This document shows, one piece after another, positions 15,801 to 26,200 of a DNA stretch of 64,000 bases. The stretch is from Intoshia linei. Taxonomy: Eukaryota > Orthonectida > Rhopaluridae. Position 1 is the first letter of the stretch, and each line of letters begins with the position of its first letter. The stretch is taken from assembly GCA_001642005.1 (NCBI GenBank), contig LWCA01000033.1, positions 1 to 64,000 on the forward strand, in the 5' to 3' direction. Below the pieces are notes generated by a model. That model did no database searches. It was given only the letters and a program-made list of their open reading frames with translations, and had not been told where the DNA came from. The position numbers and the translations under genes were made by a program.

Positions 15801-16329
15801 TATCTTGTAAAATTAATTGTAATTATTAAAATTAAAATTTTAAAATTTAAAAATTTAAAAATATTAAATATGAAACCTTTTTAGCTCGAATTGTTGCAGC
15901 ATTACGTTCCTTTTTTGTACGTTCCAATTTCGATTCAATTAATGTTAATTTACTTTTAAGTTTCTCATTTTCTAAACCAAGTTTTTTTAAATTTAAACTA
16001 CTTTTATCAATTATAGTTGAAATGAAAGATTCAGAATTATCTGAATCTATTATATCTGATATTGATTTTTCACCCATATTGTCTGGTTCAAATGTTAAAT
16101 GTTTTTGAATTATATCACGTACTCTTGCTGAAGCGGCTAGAGGTGGTTCGTCAGAATTTTCACTTGAAAATAATAAATTTTTATCGTTTAATAATTTTTC
16201 TTCAATATTCTAAAAATTTTTAAAATTCACACATGATGATTGATCAAATTATACCTGAATAACATTTTCAATTTTTTCCGTTGCATTTAATTCAGACACT
16301 GATTCCGATGTATTTTCCTGATTTTCCAT
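884..16329 (-). CDS. CROCC: Rootletin, N-terminal part (3' end not in window)
   Basis: Coiled-coil protein of the ciliary rootlet, which anchors basal bodies and links centrioles. Seventeen exons fit in phase: 16329-16255, 16209-15877, 15434-15171, 11014-10952, 10494-10370, 10319-10154, 9961-9642, 9602-9087, 8865-8614, 5616-5489, 4195-4032, 3979-3856, 3542-3436, 2347-2026, 1976-1807, 1764-1388 and 1059-884, about 1227 residues. Vertebrate rootletin landmarks occur in the right order: an N-terminal block ending in VIQ, the conserved PPLAASARVRDIIQKHLT block, then SFNQYYNAERAK and EMWKHIIEFREQFE, ALNKRQLQLSELKAK, and EAALAVQLKALERTNQ. Nearly all of the rest is heptad-type coiled coil. The ATG at 16329 is the first in the exon and is matched by the N-terminal homology. 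Human rootletin is about 2000 residues, so roughly 40% is missing. The last exon either splices at the GT at 883-882 and continues off the left edge, or reads on to TAA at 852. I favour continuation. Largest introns: 11013-15170 region and 5617-8613. Confidence 0.9.
2430..3245 (-). repeat. Interspersed repeat family A, inverted copy
   Basis: About 800 bp in a rootletin intron. It matches, in reverse, 25440-26285 over almost its whole length. Diagnostic blocks include the segment around 2750-2830, with the CAGCCCTAGAATTT and AAAAGCATTTTAGTATTC motifs. There is no coding capacity. This is the commonest repeat in the window. Confidence 0.8.
4825..5041. mobile_element. Long hairpin (foldback MITE-like)
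   Basis: Two arms of about 85 bases are near-perfect reverse complements. The left arm starts CCATGTTTAGTTATACAG and the right arm ends CTGTATAACTAAACATGG. They are separated by a short AT-only loop. It has no open frame and sits in a rootletin intron. A non-autonomous inverted-repeat element is most likely; a hairpin RNA precursor is the alternative. Confidence 0.75.
5171..5461. mobile_element. hAT-type MITE with target-site duplication
   Basis: A 291 bp element with terminal inverted repeats starting CAGTGCTTTCTAACC at the left and ending GGTTGGAAAGCACTG at the right. The flanking octamers TCCTACAT (5163-5170) and CCCTACAT (5462-5469) match at 7 of 8 positions, the 8-bp duplication typical of hAT elements. 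It ends 27 bp from a rootletin exon. Confidence 0.8.
6607..6676 (-). mobile_element. Terminus of a TTAA-flanked (piggyBac-like) element
   Basis: The segment reads in reverse as TTAA followed by CCCTTTCACTGTCTGTG and is shared with 44452-44522. A TTAA target next to a CCY terminus is the piggyBac pattern. No partner terminus or transposase was found near either copy. Confidence 0.4.
8108..8302. mobile_element. Imperfect hairpin (MITE-like)
   Basis: The left half (CTAGCTCATTTATTTTGG at its core) pairs with the right half (CCAAAATAAATAAGCCAG). Half-copies of the same arm recur near 26690-26760, 38098-38200 and 45465-45560, so it is a family. It lies in a rootletin intron. Confidence 0.65.
12885..13395 (+). 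repeat. Family A repeat, partial, nested in hAT element
   Basis: Shares the GGTTGATAATATATTGAAA region, the GTGAAAGCGTCA region and the terminal GGTCATTTGGGGTTTTGGCC region with the copy at 25440-26285. Confidence 0.65.
13690..13990 (+). pseudogene. hAT transposase C-terminal (dimerisation) remnant
   Basis: A frame through 13701-13928 encodes FSTTWLVEAGFSGV followed by KKRSKLNVKNRG. This is the hAT C-terminal dimerisation signature of ZBED-like transposases (FSTTYLxExGFS, then RSRL). The frame then breaks: similarity continues after 13928 in another frame. The N-terminal and catalytic parts are not recognisable within the element, so it cannot be active. Confidence 0.75.
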
Positions 16330-17837
16330 ATCTATTATAATATGAATTTTTATTATAATAACAATTTACAATTTATATATTGGAAATAGTAACATGCGAA
16401 AAGTAGGTCCTTTTAGTAAATCAAGTGTATAATTGATTGAACATGGTGTAATTATTTATTTAAAATAATTTCACATTTCACTCAATTCCATTCAAAGTCA
16501 AATAAAAAAAATTTAAATAGTTTTCTCTTAATTATAAATTGAAATATTGATTTTTTAATTAAATTAAAAATAATAAAATTTTTATATTGTTTAAATTAGG
16601 TTGAAATGATTAATAATAATGTAAACAATTTAAAAAGTTTTAAAATTAAAAAAAATTTTAAATATAAAACACATGTAATAATTTATATTTTTTCATTTTA
16701 AATTTTTGTATCGATATAATTTTAAAATGATGTGATCAATTTTTATCAATAAATGTTAAATTATATGAAATAAATTAAAAATTTTAGAAAAAAAACAATA
16801 CCTTTTAAAAAGAGTGATACAAATATACAAATTTGACAAAACCTTGAAAATAAGATACGTGGTGTTTTGATATGTTGTTACTTGTATTGTGTTGGTTCCA
16901 CTGTATAGTAAGTCTATAATTTAATCGATTTCTTTTACAACAAATATTCTTTTATCTGGATCCATTCCGCGTCCTTCACAACAATGCAAAGTATGTGTAG
17001 GTAACTGATTTGTTTATAAAACCTTGTCGGTGTACTTTTATAAATTTATTAAATATTAAAATTCCATTAAAAATATTTATACATTTTTCGTATTACATTC
17101 GACACAATTTTATTTATTGTTTTGATTAATTACAAATACATTTGTTATGCATCATAAATCTTATTTTTAATTAACTAATTAATCTTTTAATAATTTTTCA
17201 AGTTATTAAAAGTTAATTCACTTTTGTAATGTAAATTTAAATTAAATTTACTTACTTTTATAAAAATTTTTAATAATTCATAGTACATTTAATATTTAAT
17301 TGTATTAATATTTTATTATGTTTTTTCAATTTTTAAATTTTAAAATTTTTTTAATGGTAGTTTATACATTTCAACAAAATTGCATTGTTAAATAGACTGT
17401 ATTAGTTTTGACTTAAAATAAACATTTTAAAAAATTTAATTATAAATTTATATTTACATGTTTTGAATTTGAATTGCTATAATTGTTTATTTTAGTGTTA
17501 ATTTTAGTTTTTAATTAATTGAGTAGTCATTTTTCATGAATAATAAATCTCCTTCATTAAATTGAAATTTTTAGGACATGGTTTCATTTTTTCTGGTTTT
17601 TTATTCAATTATTGGTAAAATATTTTAATTTATCATCACTTATTAACTTGTGAAATTGATTTTTAAACTAAAATATTATTAGTTGAATCAATGTTAATGG
17701 TTTACTAAAGTTAGTTTACTAATAATTGATCAATTTTATCCAGGTGTGAATTTTTGAAATTAACTTGTTGATTTCAAATTTCATTGATTGAGTATCTAGA
17801 ATTTATATTTGTTATAGCTTTTATTATTATAAGAAAC
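16330..17837. other. Spacer upstream of rootletin; nothing recognised
   Basis: AT-rich DNA with many A and T runs. It should contain the rootletin promoter, but I see no motif I would defend. Confidence 0.5.
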
Positions 17838-18690
17838 TAGGTTGACTGTTATGTAAGTAACTACGTACTAACAGCACCTAACACTGCTGAGGACAAAAAT
17901 TTTTATTGTAGCATAAAAATAAATTCATTAAAGTAAATAAGAATATCTATAACAGGAATGCATAGATTTTTAGGGTTGAAATTTTTTATTTTTATTGTCT
18001 GAAATAAGCTGTATCATAATAATCTTTTTTTTAATTGTAAGCCATTAATTATTTTAAATTATTTAAAATTTTTTGTTTTTATAAAATGCAAATGTAGCTT
18101 CTAAATATAAAAAATGAATACTTAAGTGATTTTTTGATCGTGAAGGCGTCATTTTGGAATTTTTCAGATTTAATTTTTTTGATGGGAACAGGATAGAATT
18201 TTGTCATTTGTAATTTTTGTAATTCTAGGGTTATTTTCATTTAAAAAAACTGTATCTGTGGTTTTGATCGAGACAATGATCTTTTGTGAGGTTGCCGTTC
18301 ATCATAATGTTTATGATTTTAAAAACTATCCCAGAATTTATGTTTTATAAAATTTTAGGACTTAAAAATGTTTCATTTTTAAATTAAAGAGTAATTTGTG
18401 GTTTTGACCATGAATGTATGCCTTTGTGAGGCTGAGATTTACGTCAATGTTAATGATTTTAAAACGCGTCCCAGAGTGTTTTGTTTTATTAAATTTTATT
18501 TTTAAATAAAAAGGTAAATTGAGTTTTTGACCCTGAAAGACTCAAATTCTGAAACTGAAAAATAGATATAAACACGTCTTAGGTAAAACTATTAGAAATT
18601 TGCTTTTTTTTAAATTCTGACTATCAATTTTTTAAATAAACAATAACAGACACACATAAACACACACACTGGCATTCAATTTTATATAAG
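17838..18690 (+). repeat. Family A/B composite repeat, near full length
   Basis: Starts with the B module (TTGACTGTTATGTA, then a CAGCACCTA block) and runs through the A module to the ACACACA-rich end at about 18650-18690. This copy shows that the B and A modules are the two ends of one element of about 0.85-1.2 kb with no open frame. Confidence 0.7.
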
Positions 18691-19216
18691 TAACTAGCTC
18701 GACTGTTATGTACTTCGTAAAAACAGCATCCTAGCTCTGCCGAAGGCGGAAAATTTTATTCTACCAGACAAGTAAATTCAATTACAAATTTTAACCTAAA
18801 AATGCTACTAATCACTATTATAAACTATTTATAGGAATGGTTCCAAAGTTTGGAATCCAAACTTGTTACACGTGGGCCCGTCATATCACATTCCCTGTTA
18901 ATTTAAAGTGGATTATTCCACGTTAAATTTATTTTGTTAACATTTGTGTAAAGAAATTTTAAAAAAAATTTTATCCATTTTTTTAATTTATTAGACATAA
19001 TGTGTGTATAATATTAAAAATAAAGTAAGTTTTTTAAACAAAAGGGGAAATTTGGTTTTGACCCTGAAGGACACAACTTCTGAAACTGAAAAATGGATTA
19101 AAACACGCCCTGGGAAAAACCATATTAGAAATTGGGTTTTTTTAAATCCTGCGACTGTCAGTTTTTTCAATAAATGGTTACACACACAATCATTAATTTT
19201 TATATAAGTAAAGGAT
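18691..19216 (+). repeat. Family A/B composite repeat, internally deleted
   Basis: A second copy directly abuts the previous one. B module 18693-19040 (CTAGCTCTGCCGAAGGC) is followed by only the last part of A and the ACACACA tail, ending in TATATAAGTAAAGGATG. Confidence 0.7.
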
Positions 19217-19327
19217 GGATGTTAATTAATTACGAATATTTATGCGATGTTTTCAGTTAAATACTTTTTATGTGTAATCAGAAACTTTAAGAGATATCAG
19301 TAGTCCCATTTAAAATTTTCTTTATAC

Positions 19328-19942
19328 ATGGACGCATATACATTGCTTAATTGATCGTTTATTGTCTAAAAATTCAAAATAACCGTTGGAAATCACATTA
19401 GTCATCATAAATTTTCGCAAACATGAGAAATTTTGCAACTTAACGTATTAAATTAAATTAGAATAGTAGACCCCTCATGATTTTATACATGTTATATGGC
19501 CTTTACTCCACTCCACGCTCATATGTGTAATAGTTTAATTTTAGTTTCTTAAATTTTTTCAAATATTGAATGCCGTTAGCCTTGTTTTGGAGCACTTTTC
19601 ATTTTTTTTAATGGAAAAGTGAAATTTTAAATTACAAAAATTTTAATTAACAAAAATTAATTTAAAATGACTTGTGCCGAACCTTCCAAACTAGAAGCCA
19701 CCCGAAAATGAAAATAGACCTTCAAAAAAAATTTGGAAACGATTTGTATTGTCATATATAGGACCGTAAACAGGGATGATAGGAATTTGACCGGGAATAC
19801 AAACATAAGGGGCCTACGTTTTTAATTTATTAATAGGTAATGTTGAAAATTTCTTAATTATCATAAAATTTTGCGATTTCCAACAGTTATTTTTAATTTT
19901 TAGATAAAGTAACAATCGATTAAGCAATATATAAAGGTCCAT
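19328..19942. mobile_element. MITE with long terminal inverted repeats
   Basis: The left 65-70 bp (starting ATGGACGCATATACATTGC) are an imperfect reverse complement of the right end (ending GCAATATATAAAGGTCCAT), with AACCGTTGGAAAT paired against ATTTCCAACAGTT. The internal 480 bp have no open frame. Superfamily not assigned. Confidence 0.7.
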
Positions 19943-20928
19943 TTTTTAAAACAAAAATTATAGTGGCCTACAATTTCCATCTGGTTCTTGGCATATAAAT
20001 CACTTCATTTTTCCAAGTGTCTTAATTTTAGATTTTAAATTTAATGTGCAAAGCAGTTATAATATTAAAAAATGTTATTTTTTAATTGCTCAATTTGGAA
20101 AATTTAGGTACATCTTACGAAAATTTCGTTGAGGCACGAAAAGGACTGGGAATACGGCAGTTCGGCTCTGCTAGTGTCTATTAGCTGTGATGTATTTTGA
20201 ATTTTAGCATGATCATTGATCAGTTTTTGTATTTTGAAAATAATGAGTAATTTATGGTTTTGATCATGAAAATGCAAGTTTTTAAGGTTGATATTTATGA
20301 TAATACTTATGATTTTAAAAACTGTTCCAAAATTTGCGCCTTTAACAAAATCTAAATAGATATTACTCTTTTCTTTTATAAAGAAAGCGACATATGAGAT
20401 TTTGCCCCATAATTTGAAATTCAGGATAAATTAATTTGAAAGACTGTTCTTGTTCTTGTCCAATTGTAAATTAAAATTTAAAGATTTCATATATTTTTCA
20501 CAAATTACAAAAATCTAGTCTTGAAATTGAAGAAGTTTATTAAGTTAAGACTGTATATTAAAAACGTATCGATTCGGTACTACCGACTAATAATAGAAAA
20601 TTGGTGTTTTTAAAATTTCATAGATTTATCGACCTTACCGTATTGAAAAATTTTAATCAGAAATTTGGCAATTTTATTGTTCAATTTATTCATCAATGAT
20701 TCCAATAAATTTTGAAACGATTCGAATTGCTTAAATTGGAATAAATGAATAATGTATATTCGAAATTCCAATATCAATCAATGATTGATTAAATTAGCTA
20801 ATTATGAGCTCTAAGCCTAACAAAGAGATAAAAATACTTGGCAACTAAATTGTGTAGAAATTAATTGAAATTTTTAATTGACATTAAAAATTGATAAATA
20901 TTTTTTCATATAAATAAATATTTTTAAT
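19943..20928. other. Spacer upstream of the zinc-finger gene
   Basis: Contains a degenerate internal piece of family A at about 20215-20365. Otherwise nothing recognised. The promoter of the zinc-finger gene presumably lies here. Confidence 0.45.
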
Positions 20929-23039
20929 ATGCTACAACCCACAAGTGATTTTAATCTTGAAAATAGAGATGATGGTAAAGAAATTAAGACGGAACGTGAA
21001 AATCTATTTGATAAATTTATGACAAATACCTTAGCAAGTTATGTATCAGAATGTAAATTTGATGTTTGATATTTTTTAAATATAACTTTAGATGGATATA
21101 AACCTTTGGAAGAAATTAAAAAAGAAGCAAATTTTGTCAATATTTATGCTATTGAAGGTTAATTATTATATGTAATCATATTTACCACCTTGCTATCTTT
21201 ACTAGGGTTGGAAATTTACACAACAAATTTTTATCGATTTTCAACATTAATTTTTATTTATTCTTGTTTAACATAAAAAACCAATCTAAATTCTACAGAG
21301 TGCAGCCCGCTCTAGATATTTTTTAACATTACTTACATTTGCGATATAGTTCATGTCCAGTGGGCATTGCCCACAGTATAAGCAGATCATTCAAAAATAT
21401 TAACAATGTTACCCTTTAACCACTATTTTGTATGTTTAGATACGATTAAACTACAAATGTCTTGCGAAAATTTTATTGTATAAAACATATGCTGAACTTT
21501 TATTAAACGTAGGGTTATAAGTTTAACATGGCTTATTTATTGTCGAAATTATTTTTTAAAAACAAACATAAATATTACATGTTAACTAATTTAGCTAAAA
21601 TAAATGAAATTTAATATAATGCGATGAAAGTATAAGTGGCTTATAGTTTTTCGCTTACTGTAATCTCTATTTAAAAATATATTATGAATTTAGTATTCAG
21701 ACAACGACAATATATGAATCAAACCGAATTTATCGAAATGGATAGTGATTGGATTGGTTATTTTTTTAACAGAAAAACCGTCACTGTTTGTAATGAGTTT
21801 ATGAAGCACAATAAAAAAATTTTATCAGAAAATAAGTTTGCTGCCAATAATATCAATTTAAACATGGAAAACGATAAACAATGTATCAAGTGCTCTAAAC
21901 AGTTTGATAATGAGGTTTTTATTTGATTTCTTTATTTTTCAATTTATAATTTTTTATTAACATGTTAAAAATATTGGTATAACCATCTAGTAACTAGATT
22001 CTAGTTTCATTAATTAATCATATCATATTATACAGCTTTATATTTAATTTTTAATATTATAAATTTATTTCCTTAAACTCAAAAAACAAAATAAATATAT
22101 TAAAAAACATCTTAAAAATTACAAAATGTAATTCTATTTTAGAGCGAATATTGGCAACATCGATTAAAAGAAATTGATTACGATAAAACTTGTTTTTGCC
22201 CTTTCTGTATATATATTAGTGAAAGTAAAACTATTTTTATGTGTCACTTGGAATATCATTTTTCAATAGACAATTACAATTGTCCCATATGTGATTTTGT
22301 AGGAAATTCTAAAATGCATTTATCCTGTCATTTTCGTGAACATGGTGGAAATGAAGATTGTAATATTTGTCGGGTAATTTAAAAAATTTAAAATTAATAA
22401 CAATAACAACTTTAAAAAATTTTCCCTTGTAGGGAATCCCTATCATTAATTCTAACAAAATAAATTTAGCAAAACAATGGAATATGTAAACACAATCCAA
22501 AAATATTAATTAAAGATAACGGAAATGTGCAACTAACCCAAGATTACAAAAATGCCAACAACATATTTGAAAATGATACAATAATGGCAAAATTGTTAAT
22601 GCAAGTTTGGAACACTATGAAAAAAATTGTTAAAGATAAATATAAAGAATCAAAATATATATGCGCTTATACATTATCTCGCTTATACTTGGTGGCAACC
22701 TTTTCAGTTTTTGAAAAAAATTCTATTGAATCTAAATTAGAAATAGAAAACGAAAAAAATAAATATTTGGACATTGTAACGCAATTAAAATTACAAGAAA
22801 ACAATCTTGAAGAAACGCACGATTCAAACACTGAAATTGAATTAATAAGAATGAAAAATTATTTTGAAAAAAAATCAACAAGTTGTATTGATTGTAACTA
22901 TAAAAGCTCAAATGTTGTTGAATTTGTTATTCATATCATTGAAAATCATTCTCAAACACAATCTCAATTAATTACCGAAATTGGAGGTTTAAATGTTGAC
23001 ATTACCAATGGATGTGTTGGTTTAAATTTTAATGCATAG
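20929..23039 (+). CDS. C2H2 zinc-finger protein, unassigned family
   Basis: Five exons (20929-21052, 21092-21157, 21694-21914, 22143-22373, 22470-23039) give 403 residues in one frame. The first intron is 39 bp. Zinc-finger pairs are visible: CIKC in exon 3; CPFC with HLEYH and CPICDF with HFREH in exon 4; a CNIC pair at the end of exon 4 whose continuation is uncertain; and CIDC with HIIENH near the C-terminus (about residue 360). A charged, partly helical stretch lies between the fingers. Finger spacing (C-x2-C-x12-H-x3/4-H) is normal, but the linkers are not the TGEKP type, so I cannot place it in a known family. Nucleic-acid binding is inferred. The acceptor at 22469 was chosen to keep the frame open; an alternative at 22439 leads to an early stop. 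It lies 208 bp upstream of SSRP1 on the same strand. Confidence 0.75.
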
Positions 23040-23247
23040 ATTCTTGAATTTTTAAATTTATAATCTTTTATTTTAATTTGTAACAATCACATTGATTTTA
23101 TAATTTGTTATTTTAAATTAAATTTTATTTTATTCAATTTTTCGATTCTATGACATTATTAGATTTTGAAATTGCGATATTTAAAAAATAATATTTAATT
23201 GATAACAACAAATTTTTAATTCGAGTTGAATTAAATTGCTTAAATAA

Positions 23248-26200
23248 ATGACTGATGTTGTGGAAATTTTTAATGTTTCAAAAAATGATTTGAAAGGAAT
23301 AGTAATTTTTTATATATTTTTTTCATTTTAAAATTTTTATTTTTTTGTATTTTAGCATAATGGTCAATTAAGTTTTGATAACAATTGTATTGTTTTTAAT
23401 GACGGTAAAACTGGAAAAAAAGAAAATTTATCCGTTCAGAAAATTGATTGTGTTTATTGGATGCGTCGTTTAATTAATTTTGGAATTAAAATTACTACTT
23501 TGGATAAAATCACAGTTAAATATGACGGCTTTATTGATAAGGTTTTTTCTTTCATTGATTCTAAAAAAATTTTTTACTGGCTAGTCCAGGTCAATAATGA
23601 AAGTTTAGGCGTCTGTGATCAGCTATGAGTTCCAATTTTTGACCGCAGCTCTCTAATACTTTGTATATACTAATTTTTTAATTAGGATTTTGACATGTTG
23701 TCAAGTATGTTGGATAAAAAGTATAATCTTAAATTGAAAAAAAAGGATACTTCAATAAAAGGTTGGAATTGTGGAAAATTTGAACTGAATGGTATTTTAT
23801 TTTTTGTAAGTCTAAATATTATTATTTTTAGACGACAGTGCAGAATTTTATGTTGACAATAAACACGCCTTGGATATACCATTAGAATTTGTTTCTCATG
23901 TGAATAAAATGAAAAATGAATTAACCTTGGAATTTCATAAAAATACTGACTTGGGCGCATGTTTATCGGAAATTAGGTTTTGTTTATCAAAAAACGATGA
24001 CGATGAGAATGACCGATTGGAGGTATAAAATAATTTAATATTATCTTATTATATAATTAGCAAGTCTATGATAAAATAAACAATACACTACATATTGATA
24101 AGTCGACTAGTCAATTGCTTTTGGAGATTCCAGATGTACAAGTTTCTACCCCTCGGTATATTGTTATTTTTGGTATATAATCGTTTTTAGTGGTCGATAT
24201 GACATGAAAATTCATTTGGATTTCATGCATTTTCACGGAAAATCAATAAATTATAAATTATCCTTTTCAAACATAACGCGCATGTTTCTTTTACCTCACA
24301 ATAACGAAAAACGCAAATATTTCGTTATTGGCGTCAATTCACCCGTTAAACTTGGTCAAATGCGGTATTACTATGTTGTGTTAGTTTTTATGATGGAAGA
24401 AGAAGAATCTATTACGTTAGATCTTTCAGAGTTTATTTTTCGTTTTTTTTATATTTACTTAATTTTAGAGACGCTCTCAGTTCGCAGTTTAATGATAGCT
24501 TGACAAAGGTAATGGAAGGGTACATGTTTGACATTATTGGTAGAATAATGATGGCTCTAGTTCAGAAAAAGATTACTGTTCCAGGGTCGTTTAATTCGTA
24601 AATTGTTATTTTTTAATTTTTATTTTCCATTTTTAGAAGCGTCAACTCAAAGTTTATCAATTGTTCATATAAGGCTACTGTGGGATTATTTTATCCTCTT
24701 GAAAGAGCTTTTATTTTTATTACTAAACAAGTCATTTTTGTTCGATATGAGGAAATTTCAATTATCAAGTTTGTGAGAGCTAGTACAGACACGCTTACTA
24801 AATATTTTGATCTTAATATTATCACTAAAGCTGGTGTTAGTTATTCTTTTGGAGGTATAAACAAGTAACTTTTTGTTCATTTTTTAAAGAAAAGTATATC
24901 ATTGTGTACCTTACATTCCAGCCCATTCATTGTATTCAAAAATTTACCAATACTGCTTACAAAACAAGACTAAATTTCTACTTTGACCATCGTTTTTATG
25001 AATACAAATAAAATTAAAATTTATAAAATGTATTTACTGCATTAACTGTGAAAAAAATGTACTAAAAATTACTTGAATCGTACAGTTATGACTGTACAAG
25101 TTGGATGTATTGTTAATTATCTTGTGTTTTATGTTTTGTACGGCGTAGAAACAATAATTAGGTCTAACCAGGTGACGATTCTTAGATTATATTTTCAATT
25201 CAAAAATTTAAAAAATATTGTTGATGTAATGGTAGCATGCTTTTTTTAACGGGCAGATGCACACTAATGTGGTTTAATATTTTTTTTATTGTAATATAAC
25301 GTTAAATCTTATGTATCAGTGATTCTCAAAAAATGATCCGCAAGCCATTTATGTTCTTTTTAAAATTTGTGTGACCGATATGCTTTCAAATTATTTTGTA
25401 TTGATAAAATGTGATCCTTTAATTTAAGTCTTTAAATTTACGCAAAATGTTTTGAAAATATGAATTTGAGATTAAAAAATTGCGAAGGAATGAATTATAT
25501 ACATTTTCACCCATATGGAAAAACATTTAAATGAAATGTGTATACGTTCAATGCACATTTTTTCTAAATTGTTGGATCAATATTGACATTTTCAATATGT
25601 ATTTGGCCATTAATCCATATCGAAATATTTGAAAAATATTGGTTGATAATATATTAAAAATTATTTTTCACCCGGGAATGCGTAATTTCTGGGGTTTAAA
25701 TTTTGTATTTATATTAACTAGAATAAGCTCTATCAGAATAATTTTTTTTTAAATTTTCGGACCGTTAATTATTTCACATTTTTTGTTTTAAATTAAAACG
25801 ATTTAATTTAATTATTAAAATTTAATAAAATATTTCTGAAAAAAAATATATGAATACTAAAATGCTTTTTTTACCGTGAAGACGTAACTTATTCAAATTG
25901 AAATAACTTGTGTGTGTTAGCAGGACACAACTGTACCATCTGTAATTTTTTTTAAATTCTAGGGCTGTTTCATTAAAAAAAAAGGTAATTTGTGGTTTTG
26001 GCCCTGAAGATATATTTTTTTAAATTTAAATTTATGATTTTAAAATCCGTATCAGAGTATATATTTTTTTTAATTTTCCAACTCGTTTGATTTTCAAAAA
26101 ATAGGACAATTCGGGTTTTTGACCCGTAGGATGTGAGTTTGGGAGGTTGAAATTTATTTTGTTTACACCCTCGGAAAAAACTTTAATTGAAATGTGACTT

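Noticed and set aside
21684-21693. ATG at 21684 as a gene start
   Set aside because: It lies before the splice acceptor TTTAG at 21689-21693; joining exon 21092-21157 to 21694 keeps the frame and gives a longer protein.
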